A stretch of 64,000 nucleotides of DNA from NCBI RefSeq assembly GCF_041022165.1, contig NZ_CP163302.1, forward strand, positions 372,001 through 436,000, written 5' to 3'. Below the pieces are notes generated by a model. The model searched no databases and had not been told where the DNA came from. It was given only the letters and a program-made list of their open reading frames with translations. The position numbers and the translations under genes are program-made. How positions within the stretch are numbered: the stretch's first letter is position 1; each line of letters opens with the position of its first letter. Source of the stretch: Sinomonas sp. P10A9. Lineage in GTDB: Bacteria; Actinomycetota; Actinomycetes; Actinomycetales; Micrococcaceae. Positions 51,298 through 59,791 of this stretch are shown in pieces.

Positions 51298-51909
51298 ATG
51301 TCCGATACCACCTGCCACATGTCGATCTCGCTCGACGGCTTCGTTGCCGGACCCGAGCAGAGCCGGGAGAATCCGCTGGGCAAACGCGGCGGCGAGCTGC
51401 ACGGCTGGCATATGGGCGACCCGCGCGCCACCGAGGCCGACAGCACAGCGACGGGATGGCTCATGCGCCGGCGCGGCGCGTACGTCATGGGGCGGAACAT
51501 GTTCGGGCCGATCCGCGGCGAGTGGACCGAGCCCTGGGACGGATGGTGGGGACCCGAGCCGCCGTACCACGCCCCGGTCTTCGTGCTCACTCACCATGCC
51601 CGCGAACCGATCGAGATGGAGGGCGGGACCACCTTCCACTTCGTCACCGGGGGCTTCGACGCCGCATACGCGCGAGCGCTCGAAGCGGCTGACGGGAACG
51701 GCGTGGACATCGCCGGCGGTGCTTCAACCGTTCGACAGGCACTCAACGCCGGCGTGATCGACGAACTCGCCCTCGACATCGCGCCCGTCCTGCTCGGCAG
51801 CGGCGAGCGGATGTTCGACGGCGTCGCGACCTTCGGCTTCGAGCCCGTCGAGGTGCTCCACTCATTGCTGGCCACCCACATCCGCTACCGCCGAGCCAGC
51901 CACGGCTGA
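51298..51909 (+). CDS. Dihydrofolate reductase family (RibD C-terminal-like) protein
   Basis: A 203-residue protein of the RibD-C/DHFR-like superfamily: CHMSISLDGFVAGPEQS at the N-terminus, RGAYVMGRNMFGPI, then FVLTHHAREPI, VDIAGGASTVRQALNAGVID and LDIAPVLLGSGERMF. Such proteins bind NADPH and are often of unknown substrate. ATG 51292 is an alternative start; neither has a clear ribosome site. It appears monocistronic and unrelated to the galactonate operon. Confidence 0.88.
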   Translation: MSDTTCHMSISLDGFVAGPEQSRENPLGKRGGELHGWHMGDPRATEADSTATGWLMRRRGAYVMGRNMFGPIRGEWTEPWDGWWGPEPPYHAPVFVLTHHAREPIEMEGGTTFHFVTGGFDAAYARALEAADGNGVDIAGGASTVRQALNAGVIDELALDIAPVLLGSGERMFDGVATFGFEPVEVLHSLLATHIRYRRASHG

Positions 51910-51990
51910 GCAGAGCCTACGGGAGCGGGATTCCGCAGTCGGAGGGGAGTCCTCTTCCGGGAGGTCCGCTCTGCATCGGCTCGCAACCTC

Positions 51991-52031
51991 TTGGCAAGCG
52001 GTTGCCTGTTCGGGACCCGCGTCACTAGCGT
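51991..52031 (+). promoter_or_regulatory. Promoter and LacI-type operator of the first Gfo/Idh/MocA gene
   Basis: TTGGCAAGCGGTTGCC (51991-52006) is a LacI-type palindrome whose last bases double as a -35-like TTGCCT (52002-52007). TAGCGT (52026-52031) is a -10 at 18 bp, ending 6 nt before ATG 52038, so the message would be leaderless. Confidence 0.65.
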
Positions 52032-52037
52032 GGGTTC

Positions 52038-53129
52038 ATGCCCAACTCCGTGCCGCCGTCCCGGCCTTCCGCATCGTCCCCTGAGCCCGGACCCCTCCGT
52101 GCCGCGGTGGTGGGTTGCGGCGATATCTCGGCCCAGCACTTCGCCGCGATCGGGGGCCTCGCGGCACAGGGGACCGCGAGGCTGGCCGCCGTCGTCGATC
52201 TCGACCCGCAGCGGCGAGGGGCCGCGGCGGGTGCGCACGGCGTGCCGGGGTACGAAACCCTCGGCGAGGCGCTCGCGGGAGGAGGCATCGACGTCGTGCA
52301 TCTGTGCACCCCGCACAGCGAGCACGTCCCGCTCGCCCTCGAGGCGCTCGCCGCCGGCGTCCACGTCCTGACCGAGAAGCCCGTGGCCCATACCCTCGGC
52401 GACGCCGAGCGGCTCATCGCCGCAGCCCGTACGGCGTTCAGCGAGGGCGGCACTCAGCTCGGCGTGTGCTTCCAAAACCGGTACAACGCGCCGGTCGTCG
52501 CCATGCGCAGCCTGCTCGAGGGCGGGACCCTCGGCGCGGTCACGGGCGCGGAGGCGACGGTCATGTGGCACCGCCCGGCAGCGTACTACGAGGCGAAGCC
52601 GTGGCGCAGCACGTGGGCCGGCAGCGGCGGGGGTCTGCTGATGAATCAGGCGATCCACACGCTCGACCTGCTCCAGTGGCTCGTCGGCCCGGCCACTGTT
52701 GTGGGCGGCGGCGCATCGACGCGCACCCTCGCGGACACGATCGAGGTTGAGGACACCGCGGACATCTTCCTGGACCATGCGCGCGGCTCCGACGGCTCGC
52801 CGGTGCGCAGCGCCTTCTTCGCCACGAATGCCAATGGACGCAACGCTCCCGTGACGCTGCACATCGAGACCGAGGCCGCCGAACTGAGGCTCCGCGGAGC
52901 CCTCTCGGTTCAGTACGCGGACGGACGCCTCGACACCGTCGAGGAGGCTGGTGCGCTGCCAGGCGAACGCTCGTACTGGGGTGCTTCGCACTGGCTGCTC
53001 GTCGCGGACTTCTACCGTGCCGTGCGCTCCGGCGAGCGATTCTGGATCGGGGCCGAGGAAGCTTCCGAGTCCCTACGGCTCATCAAGGACGTGTACTCGC
53101 GTTCATACCCGGCGGGGGAGTGGGTCTAG
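52038..53129 (+). CDS. Gfo/Idh/MocA family oxidoreductase
   Basis: A 363-residue NAD(P)-dependent dehydrogenase. Rossmann motif AAVVGCGDISAQHFAAIGGL (about residues 18-37), HVLTEKPVAHT with the catalytic Lys, and the helix GGLLMNQAIHTLDLLQWL with the conserved His of this family. Members oxidise or reduce sugars and inositols, including 3-oxidation of glucosides. It opens the LacI-regulated cluster and is likely leaderless. Substrate unknown. Confidence 0.9.
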   Translation: MPNSVPPSRPSASSPEPGPLRAAVVGCGDISAQHFAAIGGLAAQGTARLAAVVDLDPQRRGAAAGAHGVPGYETLGEALAGGGIDVVHLCTPHSEHVPLALEALAAGVHVLTEKPVAHTLGDAERLIAAARTAFSEGGTQLGVCFQNRYNAPVVAMRSLLEGGTLGAVTGAEATVMWHRPAAYYEAKPWRSTWAGSGGGLLMNQAIHTLDLLQWLVGPATVVGGGASTRTLADTIEVEDTADIFLDHARGSDGSPVRSAFFATNANGRNAPVTLHIETEAAELRLRGALSVQYADGRLDTVEEAGALPGERSYWGASHWLLVADFYRAVRSGERFWIGAEEASESLRLIKDVYSRSYPAGEWV

Positions 53130-53263
53130 CTTCTTCGCGTAGGCGCACGACGGCGCGGGCTGGCTCTGGCTGGCATGTCGCCCATCGGGTGGGCCCGGTG
53201 GACTGCCAGCATGGGCTCGACTGTGCCCCGTGACGAAGACATTACGACATCGGAAGGCAAGAT

Positions 53264-53297
53264 TTGGCAAGCGTTGGCCAATGGCAATCGACTGCCA
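53264..53297. promoter_or_regulatory. Two adjacent LacI-type operators
   Basis: TTGGCAAGCGTTGGCC (53264-53279) and TGGCAATCGACTGCCA (53282-53297) have their centres 17 bp apart, before the binding-protein gene of the family-5 importer. Both are variants of the palindrome seen at 51991, 58738 and 63131. Confidence 0.65.
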
Positions 53298-53318
53298 ATA
53301 CGGTGGGTTGAGACCGGT

Positions 53319-53334
53319 TGTGATCGCTCTCACA
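53319..53334. promoter_or_regulatory. CRP/GlxR-type site
   Basis: TGTGA-TCGCTC-TCACA is a perfect match to the two half-sites of the CRP consensus, 50 bp before the start of the binding-protein gene and 22 bp behind the LacI-type operators. Confidence 0.6.
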
Positions 53335-53384
53335 CAGTGATGTGGGGGTCGCCGGGCACCGCACCCTTCCGAAGGAGCTTGACA

Positions 53385-54908
53385 ATGAAGTTACGCGTGA
53401 GCGCCGCGGCCGTGGTGGCCGCAGCAACCCTTGCCCTGACCGCCTGCGGCAGCGGTACCGGTGCCGCCAGTGGACAGGCCGCGGGTCCCCAGCCCCTGAC
53501 CCTGGGCATCCTCACCGACATCCGTTCGTGGGACTCGTCCCAGGCACACGTGGGCCACCTGCTGCAGCCGTACCAGTTCTCGTATGACTCGCTGCTCCTG
53601 CGTGAGCCGGACGGCAAGCTCAGCCCGATGCTCGCCACGAAGTGGCAGTACAACGCCGACAACACCGTCCTCACGATGGACCTGCGCACGGACGTGACCT
53701 TCAGCGACGGGACGAAGTTCGATGCGCCCGCGGTCAAGGCGAACATGGACAACTTCAAGAAGGCCAACGGTCCGCAGATGCAGCAGCTCTCGGCAGTCAA
53801 GGAAGTCAAGGCCCTCGACCCGGCCAAGGTCGAGATCGACCTGTCCAAGCCGGACCCCTCGCTCGAGTACTACATGAGCCAGGCCGCGGGGCTCATGGAG
53901 AGCCCCAAGGCGATCGGGACGCCTGAGGTCAAGACCGGTCCAGTGGGCAGCGGCCCCTACATCATGGACAAGGCCACGTCGGTTGCCGGATCCCAGTACG
54001 TCTTCACGGCGAACCCGAACTACTGGAACAAGAACCTCCAGAAGTTCTCGAAGGTCACCCTCAAGTACCTCCAGGACCCCACCGCCCGCGTCAACGCGAT
54101 TGTCTCTGGCCAGGTCGACGGAACCCTCCTTGACCCGAAGACGGGCAAGCAGGCCGACGGCGCGGGCCTGAAGCTCGTGACCAACCAGGTGGACTGGGCG
54201 GGGCTCCTGTTCTTCGACCGCAACGGCGAGGTCAACAAGCCGCTCGGCGACGTCCGGGTACGCCAGGCGATCAACTACGCCATCGACCGCAAGCAGCTCC
54301 TGGACACGATCATGTTCGGTCAGGGCACACCGACCGCCCAGGTCTTCGGCCTGGCAAGCGGCGCATCCGTGGACACCCTCGACAATGCCTACCCGTACGA
54401 CCCGCAGAAGGCCAAGGCGCTGCTGAAGGAAGCCGGCTTTGAGACCGGCGTCACGATCGAAGTTCCGACCCTTCCGGGGTCCGAGGCGCTCCTCGCAGCC
54501 GTCAAGCAGCAGCTCAGCGAGGTCGGTGTCACGTTCAACGCCGGTGCCGCACTCCCGACCACCTACACGTCGGACATCGCGGCCAAGAAGTTCCCGGCGA
54601 TGTACTTCCAGCTGTTCCAGGGTGAGCCGTGGGTGGCGATCAACCAGATGATCTCCACCAAGGCCCTGTACAACCCGTTCAAGACGACGACGCCCGAGCT
54701 GCAGGCGAAGATCGACGCCGTCGAGACCGCCGGCAAGGATGCCGGCAAGGCTGCCCAGGAGGTCGACAAGTACGTCACGGACAACGCCTGGTTCGCGCCC
54801 TTCTACCGCGTCAACCAGATGTACTACGTCAACTCCAAGAAGGTCACGGTGACGCCGCAGATCCAGCAGGCCGTTCCGTCGATCTACAACTACGCCCCGG
54901 CCAAGTAG
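53385..54908 (+). CDS. ABC transporter substrate-binding lipoprotein, family 5
   Basis: A 507-residue peptide/nickel/oligosaccharide-type binding protein. Lipobox LTAC (Cys21), then the family-5 features SYDSLLLREPDGKLSPMLAT, VTFSDGTKFDAPAVKANMDN and a GPVGSGPYIM segment. Despite the name, family-5 proteins also bind glycosides and oligosaccharides. ATG 53385 has GAAGGAGC upstream. It begins a four-gene importer operon (SBP, permease, fused permease-ATPase, ATPase) placed between sugar oxidoreductases, suggesting a glycoside cargo (inference). Confidence 0.92.
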   Translation: MKLRVSAAAVVAAATLALTACGSGTGAASGQAAGPQPLTLGILTDIRSWDSSQAHVGHLLQPYQFSYDSLLLREPDGKLSPMLATKWQYNADNTVLTMDLRTDVTFSDGTKFDAPAVKANMDNFKKANGPQMQQLSAVKEVKALDPAKVEIDLSKPDPSLEYYMSQAAGLMESPKAIGTPEVKTGPVGSGPYIMDKATSVAGSQYVFTANPNYWNKNLQKFSKVTLKYLQDPTARVNAIVSGQVDGTLLDPKTGKQADGAGLKLVTNQVDWAGLLFFDRNGEVNKPLGDVRVRQAINYAIDRKQLLDTIMFGQGTPTAQVFGLASGASVDTLDNAYPYDPQKAKALLKEAGFETGVTIEVPTLPGSEALLAAVKQQLSEVGVTFNAGAALPTTYTSDIAAKKFPAMYFQLFQGEPWVAINQMISTKALYNPFKTTTPELQAKIDAVETAGKDAGKAAQEVDKYVTDNAWFAPFYRVNQMYYVNSKKVTVTPQIQQAVPSIYNYAPAK

Positions 54909-54915
54909 CCACGAC

Positions 54916-54949
54916 GGCGGTGGCCGGGATCCCGGCCCCGGCCACCGCC
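54916..54949 (+). repeat. Intra-operon hairpin between binding protein and permease
   Basis: GGCGGTGGCCGGG (54916-54928) pairs perfectly with CCCGGCCACCGCC (54937-54949) over an 8-nt loop. It is the third example of such a hairpin in this window. Confidence 0.78.
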
Positions 54950-54981
54950 GCCAATCCAGCACTCACTCCCGGAGCAACCCC

Positions 54982-55923
54982 ATGATCCCCTTCATCCTCA
55001 AACGCCTTGTCAGTGGCCTCATCGTCCTGCTGACGGTCTCAGTCCTCACGTTCGTCCTGCTCTACTTCTCGAGCGGCAGCATCGCCCGCAATATCGTGGG
55101 CGATCAGGCCACGCCCGAGCAGGTGGCCGCCAAGGCTCACGAGCTCGGCCTCGACGAGCCGCTCGCTGCGCGGTACTTCTCGTGGCTCGGGAACGCCCTC
55201 CAGGGCGACCTCGGAACCTCGTGGTTCACGTCCGAGCCGGTCGCCCATGCGATCGGCAACCGCCTCCCGATCACGATGACCATGGTGTTCGTCGCCATGG
55301 CCTTCATCGCCGTCATCGCCGCACTCATCGGCGTCGCCGCCGCGGTGAAGCGCGGCTGGGTGGACCGCGTCGTCCAAGTGGGCGCCGTCCTCGGCGATGC
55401 GATCCCAGGGTTCGTCATCGGCATCATCCTCGTGACGTTCCTTGCGATCAAGCTCCAGCTGTTCCCTGCCACGAGTACCATCGCGCCCGACGCCGGCGTG
55501 GACGCCTGGGTCGCGTCCCTCACCCTGCCTGTCCTGGCCCTCGTCCTCAACGGCGTCACCGGCGGAGCGCAGCAGATCCGCTCCGCGGTCATCAAGCAGC
55601 TCGAGCGCGACTACGTCCGTACGCTGCGCTCGCGCGGCATCGGCGAGGGGGAGATCCTCTTCAAGCACGTGCTCCGCAGCGCCGCCCCGGCGGGCCTGAC
55701 TGTCCTGAGCCTCCAGCTCATCGGCATGCTCGGGGGCGTCCTCATCATCGAGACGATCTTCGCCCTCCCGGGTCTCGGCCCTATGGCCGTCTCCTCGACG
55801 AGCCTCGGCGACCTCCCCGTCGTTATGGGCGTCGTGATGTACACGGTCGTCGTGGTGATCATCGTCAATCTCGTCGTCGACCTGCTCAACGGCTGGCTCA
55901 ACCCCAAGGTGCGTGTCTCATGA
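54982..55923 (+). CDS. ABC transporter permease (DppB type)
   Basis: A 313-residue permease: N-terminal FILKRLVSGLIVLLTVSVLT, large extracytoplasmic loop, then helices with EAA region ERDYVRTLRSRGIGEGEILF and IETIFALPGLG, all typical of DppB/OppB. The stop overlaps the start of the fused permease-ATPase gene by 4 nt (ATGA). Confidence 0.94.
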   Translation: MIPFILKRLVSGLIVLLTVSVLTFVLLYFSSGSIARNIVGDQATPEQVAAKAHELGLDEPLAARYFSWLGNALQGDLGTSWFTSEPVAHAIGNRLPITMTMVFVAMAFIAVIAALIGVAAAVKRGWVDRVVQVGAVLGDAIPGFVIGIILVTFLAIKLQLFPATSTIAPDAGVDAWVASLTLPVLALVLNGVTGGAQQIRSAVIKQLERDYVRTLRSRGIGEGEILFKHVLRSAAPAGLTVLSLQLIGMLGGVLIIETIFALPGLGPMAVSSTSLGDLPVVMGVVMYTVVVVIIVNLVVDLLNGWLNPKVRVS

Positions 55924-57815
55924 CCACACAGGCCACATCCCCCGCAACCGGGCAGAACGGCACGGTCGTGCGTTCCAACGTGTTCCTGCGCCTGCTCAAG
56001 AACCCCCTCGGCGTGACCGCGACCGTGATCCTCCTCGCGATGCTCGTGCTCGCGGTCTTCGCGCCCGTCATCGCGCCCTTCGACCAGAACTACGCGAACC
56101 TCGCCAAACCGATGGCCATGCCCGACGGCGTCAACATCCTCGGGACCGACAGCGCAGGCCGCGACATCTTCAGCAGGCTCGCGTACGGCGCCCAGCTGAC
56201 GCTGCTCTCGGCGCTCCTGTGCGCCGCGGTTGCCATCGCGATCGGGCTGCCGACGGGCCTCATCGCCGGCTACTACGGCGGATTCTTCGACACCGCCAGC
56301 AACTGGGTCGTCTCGATCCTCATGAGCCTGCCCGGACTCATCGTCCTCCTCACGATCCGCGCCGCCTTCGGGCCCAGCGTGTGGACCGCGATGATCGCGT
56401 TCGGCATCCTCATCAGCCCGAGCTACTTCCGCCTCACGCGCTCCGCGGTGCAGTCGGTCCGCAACGAGCTCTACGTCGACGCCGCGCGCGTCGCCGGTCT
56501 CTCGGACGCGAGCATCATCGGCCGCCACATCTTCTCCGTCGTGCGCGCGCCGATCATCATCCAGACCGCCGCCGTGTGTGGCATCGCGATCGCGATCCAG
56601 TCCGGCCTCGAGTTCCTCGGCCTCGGCGACCCGTCCAAGGCCACATGGGGCGTCATGCTCAACGACGGCTTCAAGAACGTCTACCTCGCGCCGCAGGTCC
56701 TGCTCTGGCCCGCCCTCGCGATGGCCCTGACCATCGGCGCCCTCGTGCTCCTCGGCAACGCGATCCGCGACGCGCTCGAGGATGCGGACAAGGCCAGCGG
56801 GAAGAAGGCCGCGGCCGCATCGGCAGCAGTCATCGGCGCAGCCCTCGGTTCCGCGACGAGCGCGGCCATGGGCGCGACGTCGGGCGCGGACGTGGTCCCG
56901 CACCAGGCCAAGGTGCGCCCGGTCGCGAAGTCTCGACCGGTCGCAGGCACGCCTGCAGTCGCGGAAGGCACGGAGCACCACCTCGTGAAGGTGACCCACC
57001 TCGGCGTCGGCTATCCGCAGGCGGACGGGACGGTCAAGAAGGTGGTCGACGACGTCTCGTTCCATGTTGACCGCGGCGAGATCGTGGGCATCGTGGGCGA
57101 GTCGGGCTCCGGCAAGTCGCAGACCGCGTTCTCGATCCTCGGCCTCCTGCCGGACAACGCCCGCATCGTGGCCGGCACCATCCAGTTCGACGGCGCGTAC
57201 ACCGTCGCTCCCGCGGACGACCGGGTGGACGAGGACCGGGTCAGGCGACTGAGGGGCAAGCGGATCGCGTACATCCCGCAGGAGCCCATGAGCAACCTGG
57301 ATCCGGCCTTCACGGTCGGCTACCAGCTCGTGACGCCCATGGTCCGCGTCCTCAAGATCACCAAGGCGGAGGCCAAGGCCCGCGCGCTCAAGCTGCTCGC
57401 CGACGTCGGCATCCCGAACCCCGATCGCACCTTCGCCGCGTACCCGCATGAGGTCTCCGGCGGCATGGCCCAGCGTGTCCTCATCGCCGGCGCGATGAGC
57501 TGCGAGCCGGATCTCATCATCGCCGACGAGCCCACGACGGCGCTCGACGTCACGGTCCAGGCCGAGGTCCTCGACCTCCTGCGCGAGCTCCAAGGCCGGC
57601 TCGGCATGGGCATGGTCCTCGTGACCCACAACTTCGGGGTCGTGGCCGACCTCTGCGACCGCGTGGTCGTGATGCAGAACGGCCGCCTCGTCGAGGAGGG
57701 TCCCGTCCGTGACATCCTGCGCTCTCCCAAGGACCCGTACACGCAGATGCTCCTCGCCTCGATGCTCGAGGGCAAGGAGCCCAGGACCCAGCTGACGAAG
57801 GTGGCCGCCCGATGA
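55920..57815 (+). CDS. Fused DppC-type permease and DppD-type ATPase
   Basis: A 631-residue fusion. Residues 1-285 are a DppC-type permease (LGTDSAGRDIFSRL, EAA region YVDAARVAGLSDASIIGRHI); 285-345 an Ala/Val-rich, charged linker; 345-631 a DppD-type ABC ATPase with Walker A GESGSGKS at 393-400, signature VSGGM at 512-516 and Walker B ending Asp536-Glu537. Permease and ATPase are separate genes in E. coli; fused versions are known in actinobacteria. ATG 55920 overlaps the upstream stop; the frame continues further upstream through the DppB gene but that part is not used. Confidence 0.93.
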   Translation: MTTQATSPATGQNGTVVRSNVFLRLLKNPLGVTATVILLAMLVLAVFAPVIAPFDQNYANLAKPMAMPDGVNILGTDSAGRDIFSRLAYGAQLTLLSALLCAAVAIAIGLPTGLIAGYYGGFFDTASNWVVSILMSLPGLIVLLTIRAAFGPSVWTAMIAFGILISPSYFRLTRSAVQSVRNELYVDAARVAGLSDASIIGRHIFSVVRAPIIIQTAAVCGIAIAIQSGLEFLGLGDPSKATWGVMLNDGFKNVYLAPQVLLWPALAMALTIGALVLLGNAIRDALEDADKASGKKAAAASAAVIGAALGSATSAAMGATSGADVVPHQAKVRPVAKSRPVAGTPAVAEGTEHHLVKVTHLGVGYPQADGTVKKVVDDVSFHVDRGEIVGIVGESGSGKSQTAFSILGLLPDNARIVAGTIQFDGAYTVAPADDRVDEDRVRRLRGKRIAYIPQEPMSNLDPAFTVGYQLVTPMVRVLKITKAEAKARALKLLADVGIPNPDRTFAAYPHEVSGGMAQRVLIAGAMSCEPDLIIADEPTTALDVTVQAEVLDLLRELQGRLGMGMVLVTHNFGVVADLCDRVVVMQNGRLVEEGPVRDILRSPKDPYTQMLLASMLEGKEPRTQLTKVAAR

Positions 57816-58648
57816 GCGAGCAGAAGCTCTTGAACGTCGACGGGCTCGTCGTCGAGTACCCCGGCAAGGGGTTCCGGGCCAAGGTGTTCCGCGCGCTCAA
57901 GGGCGTGAGCATCGAGATCGGCGCGGGGGAGACCCTCGGTCTCGTCGGCGAGTCCGGCTCGGGGAAGACGACGCTCGGCCGGGCCCTCCTCGGCCTGGCC
58001 CCGGTCACGGGCGGCAAGGTCCTCTTCGAGGGCAGGGACATCGGGCATGCTTCCCGGGCAGAGCGTCGACGCCTGTCGCGCGACATCCAGGTCGTGTTCC
58101 AGGATCCGTACACATCGCTCAACCCCGCCATGACGATCGGCGACATCCTCGCCGAGCCGCTCAAGGTGCAGGGCAAGAGCGATTCCGACGCCCGTGCACG
58201 CATCCGGGAGCTGCTCGACCACGTGAACCTGCCGGCCGATGCGATCCACCGCCTCCCGCGCGAATTCTCGGGCGGCCAGCGCCAGCGCGTCGCGATCGCG
58301 CGGGCCCTCGCGCTCGCGCCGAAACTCATCGTGTGTGACGAGCCGGTCTCCGCCCTCGACCTCTCGACCCAGGCCCGCGTTCTGGACCTGTTCCTGCAGA
58401 TCCAGCAGGACACCGGGGTCTCCTACCTGTTCGTCTCTCACGACCTCGACGTGGTCCGCCACATCAGCGAACGGGTCGCGGTCATGTACCACGGGGAGAT
58501 CGTTGAGCAGGGCGACGCCGAGCAGGTCACCCGGGATCCGCGGCATCCCTACACGCAGCGGCTCCTGCTCGCCTCTCCCGTCCCGGACCCGGACCGGCAG
58601 GCCGAGCGACGCGCTCAGCGGAAGGCGCTGCTCGCCGTCGGCAGCTAG
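57812..58648 (+). CDS. ABC transporter ATP-binding protein (DppF type)
   Basis: A 278-residue ATPase: Walker A GESGSGKTTLGRALLG near residue 48, FQDPYTSLNPAMTI, signature FSGGQRQRVAIARAL near residue 152, Walker B LIVCDEPVSALD, and the C-terminal HPYTQRLLLASPVPDP loop typical of DppF/OppF. The stop of the fusion overlaps its start (ATGA). It provides the second nucleotide-binding subunit of the importer. Confidence 0.95.
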   Translation: MSEQKLLNVDGLVVEYPGKGFRAKVFRALKGVSIEIGAGETLGLVGESGSGKTTLGRALLGLAPVTGGKVLFEGRDIGHASRAERRRLSRDIQVVFQDPYTSLNPAMTIGDILAEPLKVQGKSDSDARARIRELLDHVNLPADAIHRLPREFSGGQRQRVAIARALALAPKLIVCDEPVSALDLSTQARVLDLFLQIQQDTGVSYLFVSHDLDVVRHISERVAVMYHGEIVEQGDAEQVTRDPRHPYTQRLLLASPVPDPDRQAERRAQRKALLAVGS

Positions 58649-58737
58649 CCGTAGGGTCCGGGAGGTCCGGCGAGGTCGGGCGCACGACGGCGGGTGGGAG
58701 CCTTCGCGGTCCCGCCTGCCGTCGTCGTGGCAACCAG

Positions 58738-58777
58738 ATGGCAAACGGTTTCCGTGTGATGCCGTCGGGGATACGGT
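58738..58777 (+). promoter_or_regulatory. Promoter with LacI-type operator before the isomerase gene
   Basis: ATGGCAAACGGTTTCC (58738-58753) fits the cluster palindrome. Its end gives a -35-like TTTCCG (58749-58754), followed after 17 bp by TACGGT (58772-58777). The rest of the 249-bp gap (58649-58897) contains only a weak inverted repeat. Confidence 0.6.
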
Positions 58778-58897
58778 GGAACGATGCGTGTGATGCCGCG
58801 CACCGCGATCCCGTCGTCGGACAGCGTCGCGGCGCCCCGGGAATCAAGCAAGACCCCACGACTCCCCAGAAGACACTGAACGATACTAAGGAGAACC

Positions 58898-59758
58898 ATG
58901 GCCAAGATCGGCGTACAGGCGATGATGCTCAAGGACAGCTTCGCGGAGATCGGCCCCTTCGAGACGCTCCGCAAGGTTGCGGACATCGGGTACAAGGCCG
59001 TCGAGGTTTCGCAGATCCCAATGGACGAGAAGAATATTGCCGAGCTTGAGCGGTCGCGGGGCGAGCTCGGTGTCGAGTTCGCCGCGCTGTCCGCGCAGCT
59101 CGACGGCGAGAAAGGGGCGACGCCGTACGCGCTCGCCGTCGACATAGACCGTGCCGCCGCGGACTGCAAGCGCCTCGGCACGGACATGCTCCGCATCGGC
59201 ATGCTCCCCATGTCCGAGCTGCGCAGCGAGGACCGCGTGGTCGACTACGCGAAGCGCGTCGAGAAGGCGGCCCAGGCCCTTGCCGACCATGGCGTCACGC
59301 TGTACTACCACAACCACCACGTGGACTTCGCCCGCATGGGCGGCCGCTACGTCATGGACATCCTCGCGGAGGAGGCCCCCAGCATCGGCCTTGAGATTGA
59401 CGTCCACTGGGTCCAGCGCGGCGGCCTCGACCCCGTCCGCACCCTGCAGAAGTACGCGGGCCGCACGGCCATGGTCCACCTCAAGGACTACCGGATCGGC
59501 GCCCTCCCCGAGGAGGGGATCGCCGCCTACGAGTCCGGCGACTTCGCCGCCTTCATGGGCCACTTCAAGGATGTTGTCCAGTTCGCGGAGGTCGGAGAGG
59601 GCAACCTCGACTTCGCCTCGATCGTCCCAACCGCCATCGACGCCGGAGCGAAGTACCTGCTCGTGGAGCAGGATCAGCTCTACGGCCGCGGAGTGTTCGA
59701 CGTGCTGCAGACCTCGCACGACAACCTCGTGTCCCTCGGCTTCAAGAACCTCTTCTAA
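58898..59758 (+). CDS. Sugar phosphate isomerase/epimerase-like TIM-barrel protein
   Basis: A 286-residue xylose-isomerase-like TIM barrel (AP endonuclease 2 superfamily). Metal-site segments: TLYYHNHHVDF, GLEIDVHWVQRGGLDP, VHLKDYRIG and EVGEGNLDF, with a final VEQDQLYGR glutamate. This set (His, Glu/Asp, His, Glu) is found in isomerases and in the eliminases/hydrolases acting on 3-keto glycosides. GGAGAACC precedes ATG 58898. Next to a Gfo/Idh/MocA dehydrogenase and under a LacI-type operator it could process an oxidised sugar (inference). Confidence 0.88.
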   Translation: MAKIGVQAMMLKDSFAEIGPFETLRKVADIGYKAVEVSQIPMDEKNIAELERSRGELGVEFAALSAQLDGEKGATPYALAVDIDRAAADCKRLGTDMLRIGMLPMSELRSEDRVVDYAKRVEKAAQALADHGVTLYYHNHHVDFARMGGRYVMDILAEEAPSIGLEIDVHWVQRGGLDPVRTLQKYAGRTAMVHLKDYRIGALPEEGIAAYESGDFAAFMGHFKDVVQFAEVGEGNLDFASIVPTAIDAGAKYLLVEQDQLYGRGVFDVLQTSHDNLVSLGFKNLF

Positions 59759-59791
59759 GAGACTTCTCACACCAGAACGGAGACAGTACCC

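Noticed and set aside
55611..57629. 672-residue minus-strand frame opposite the fused permease-ATPase
   Set aside because: Composition is the antisense image of the transporter gene and no start signal is present.
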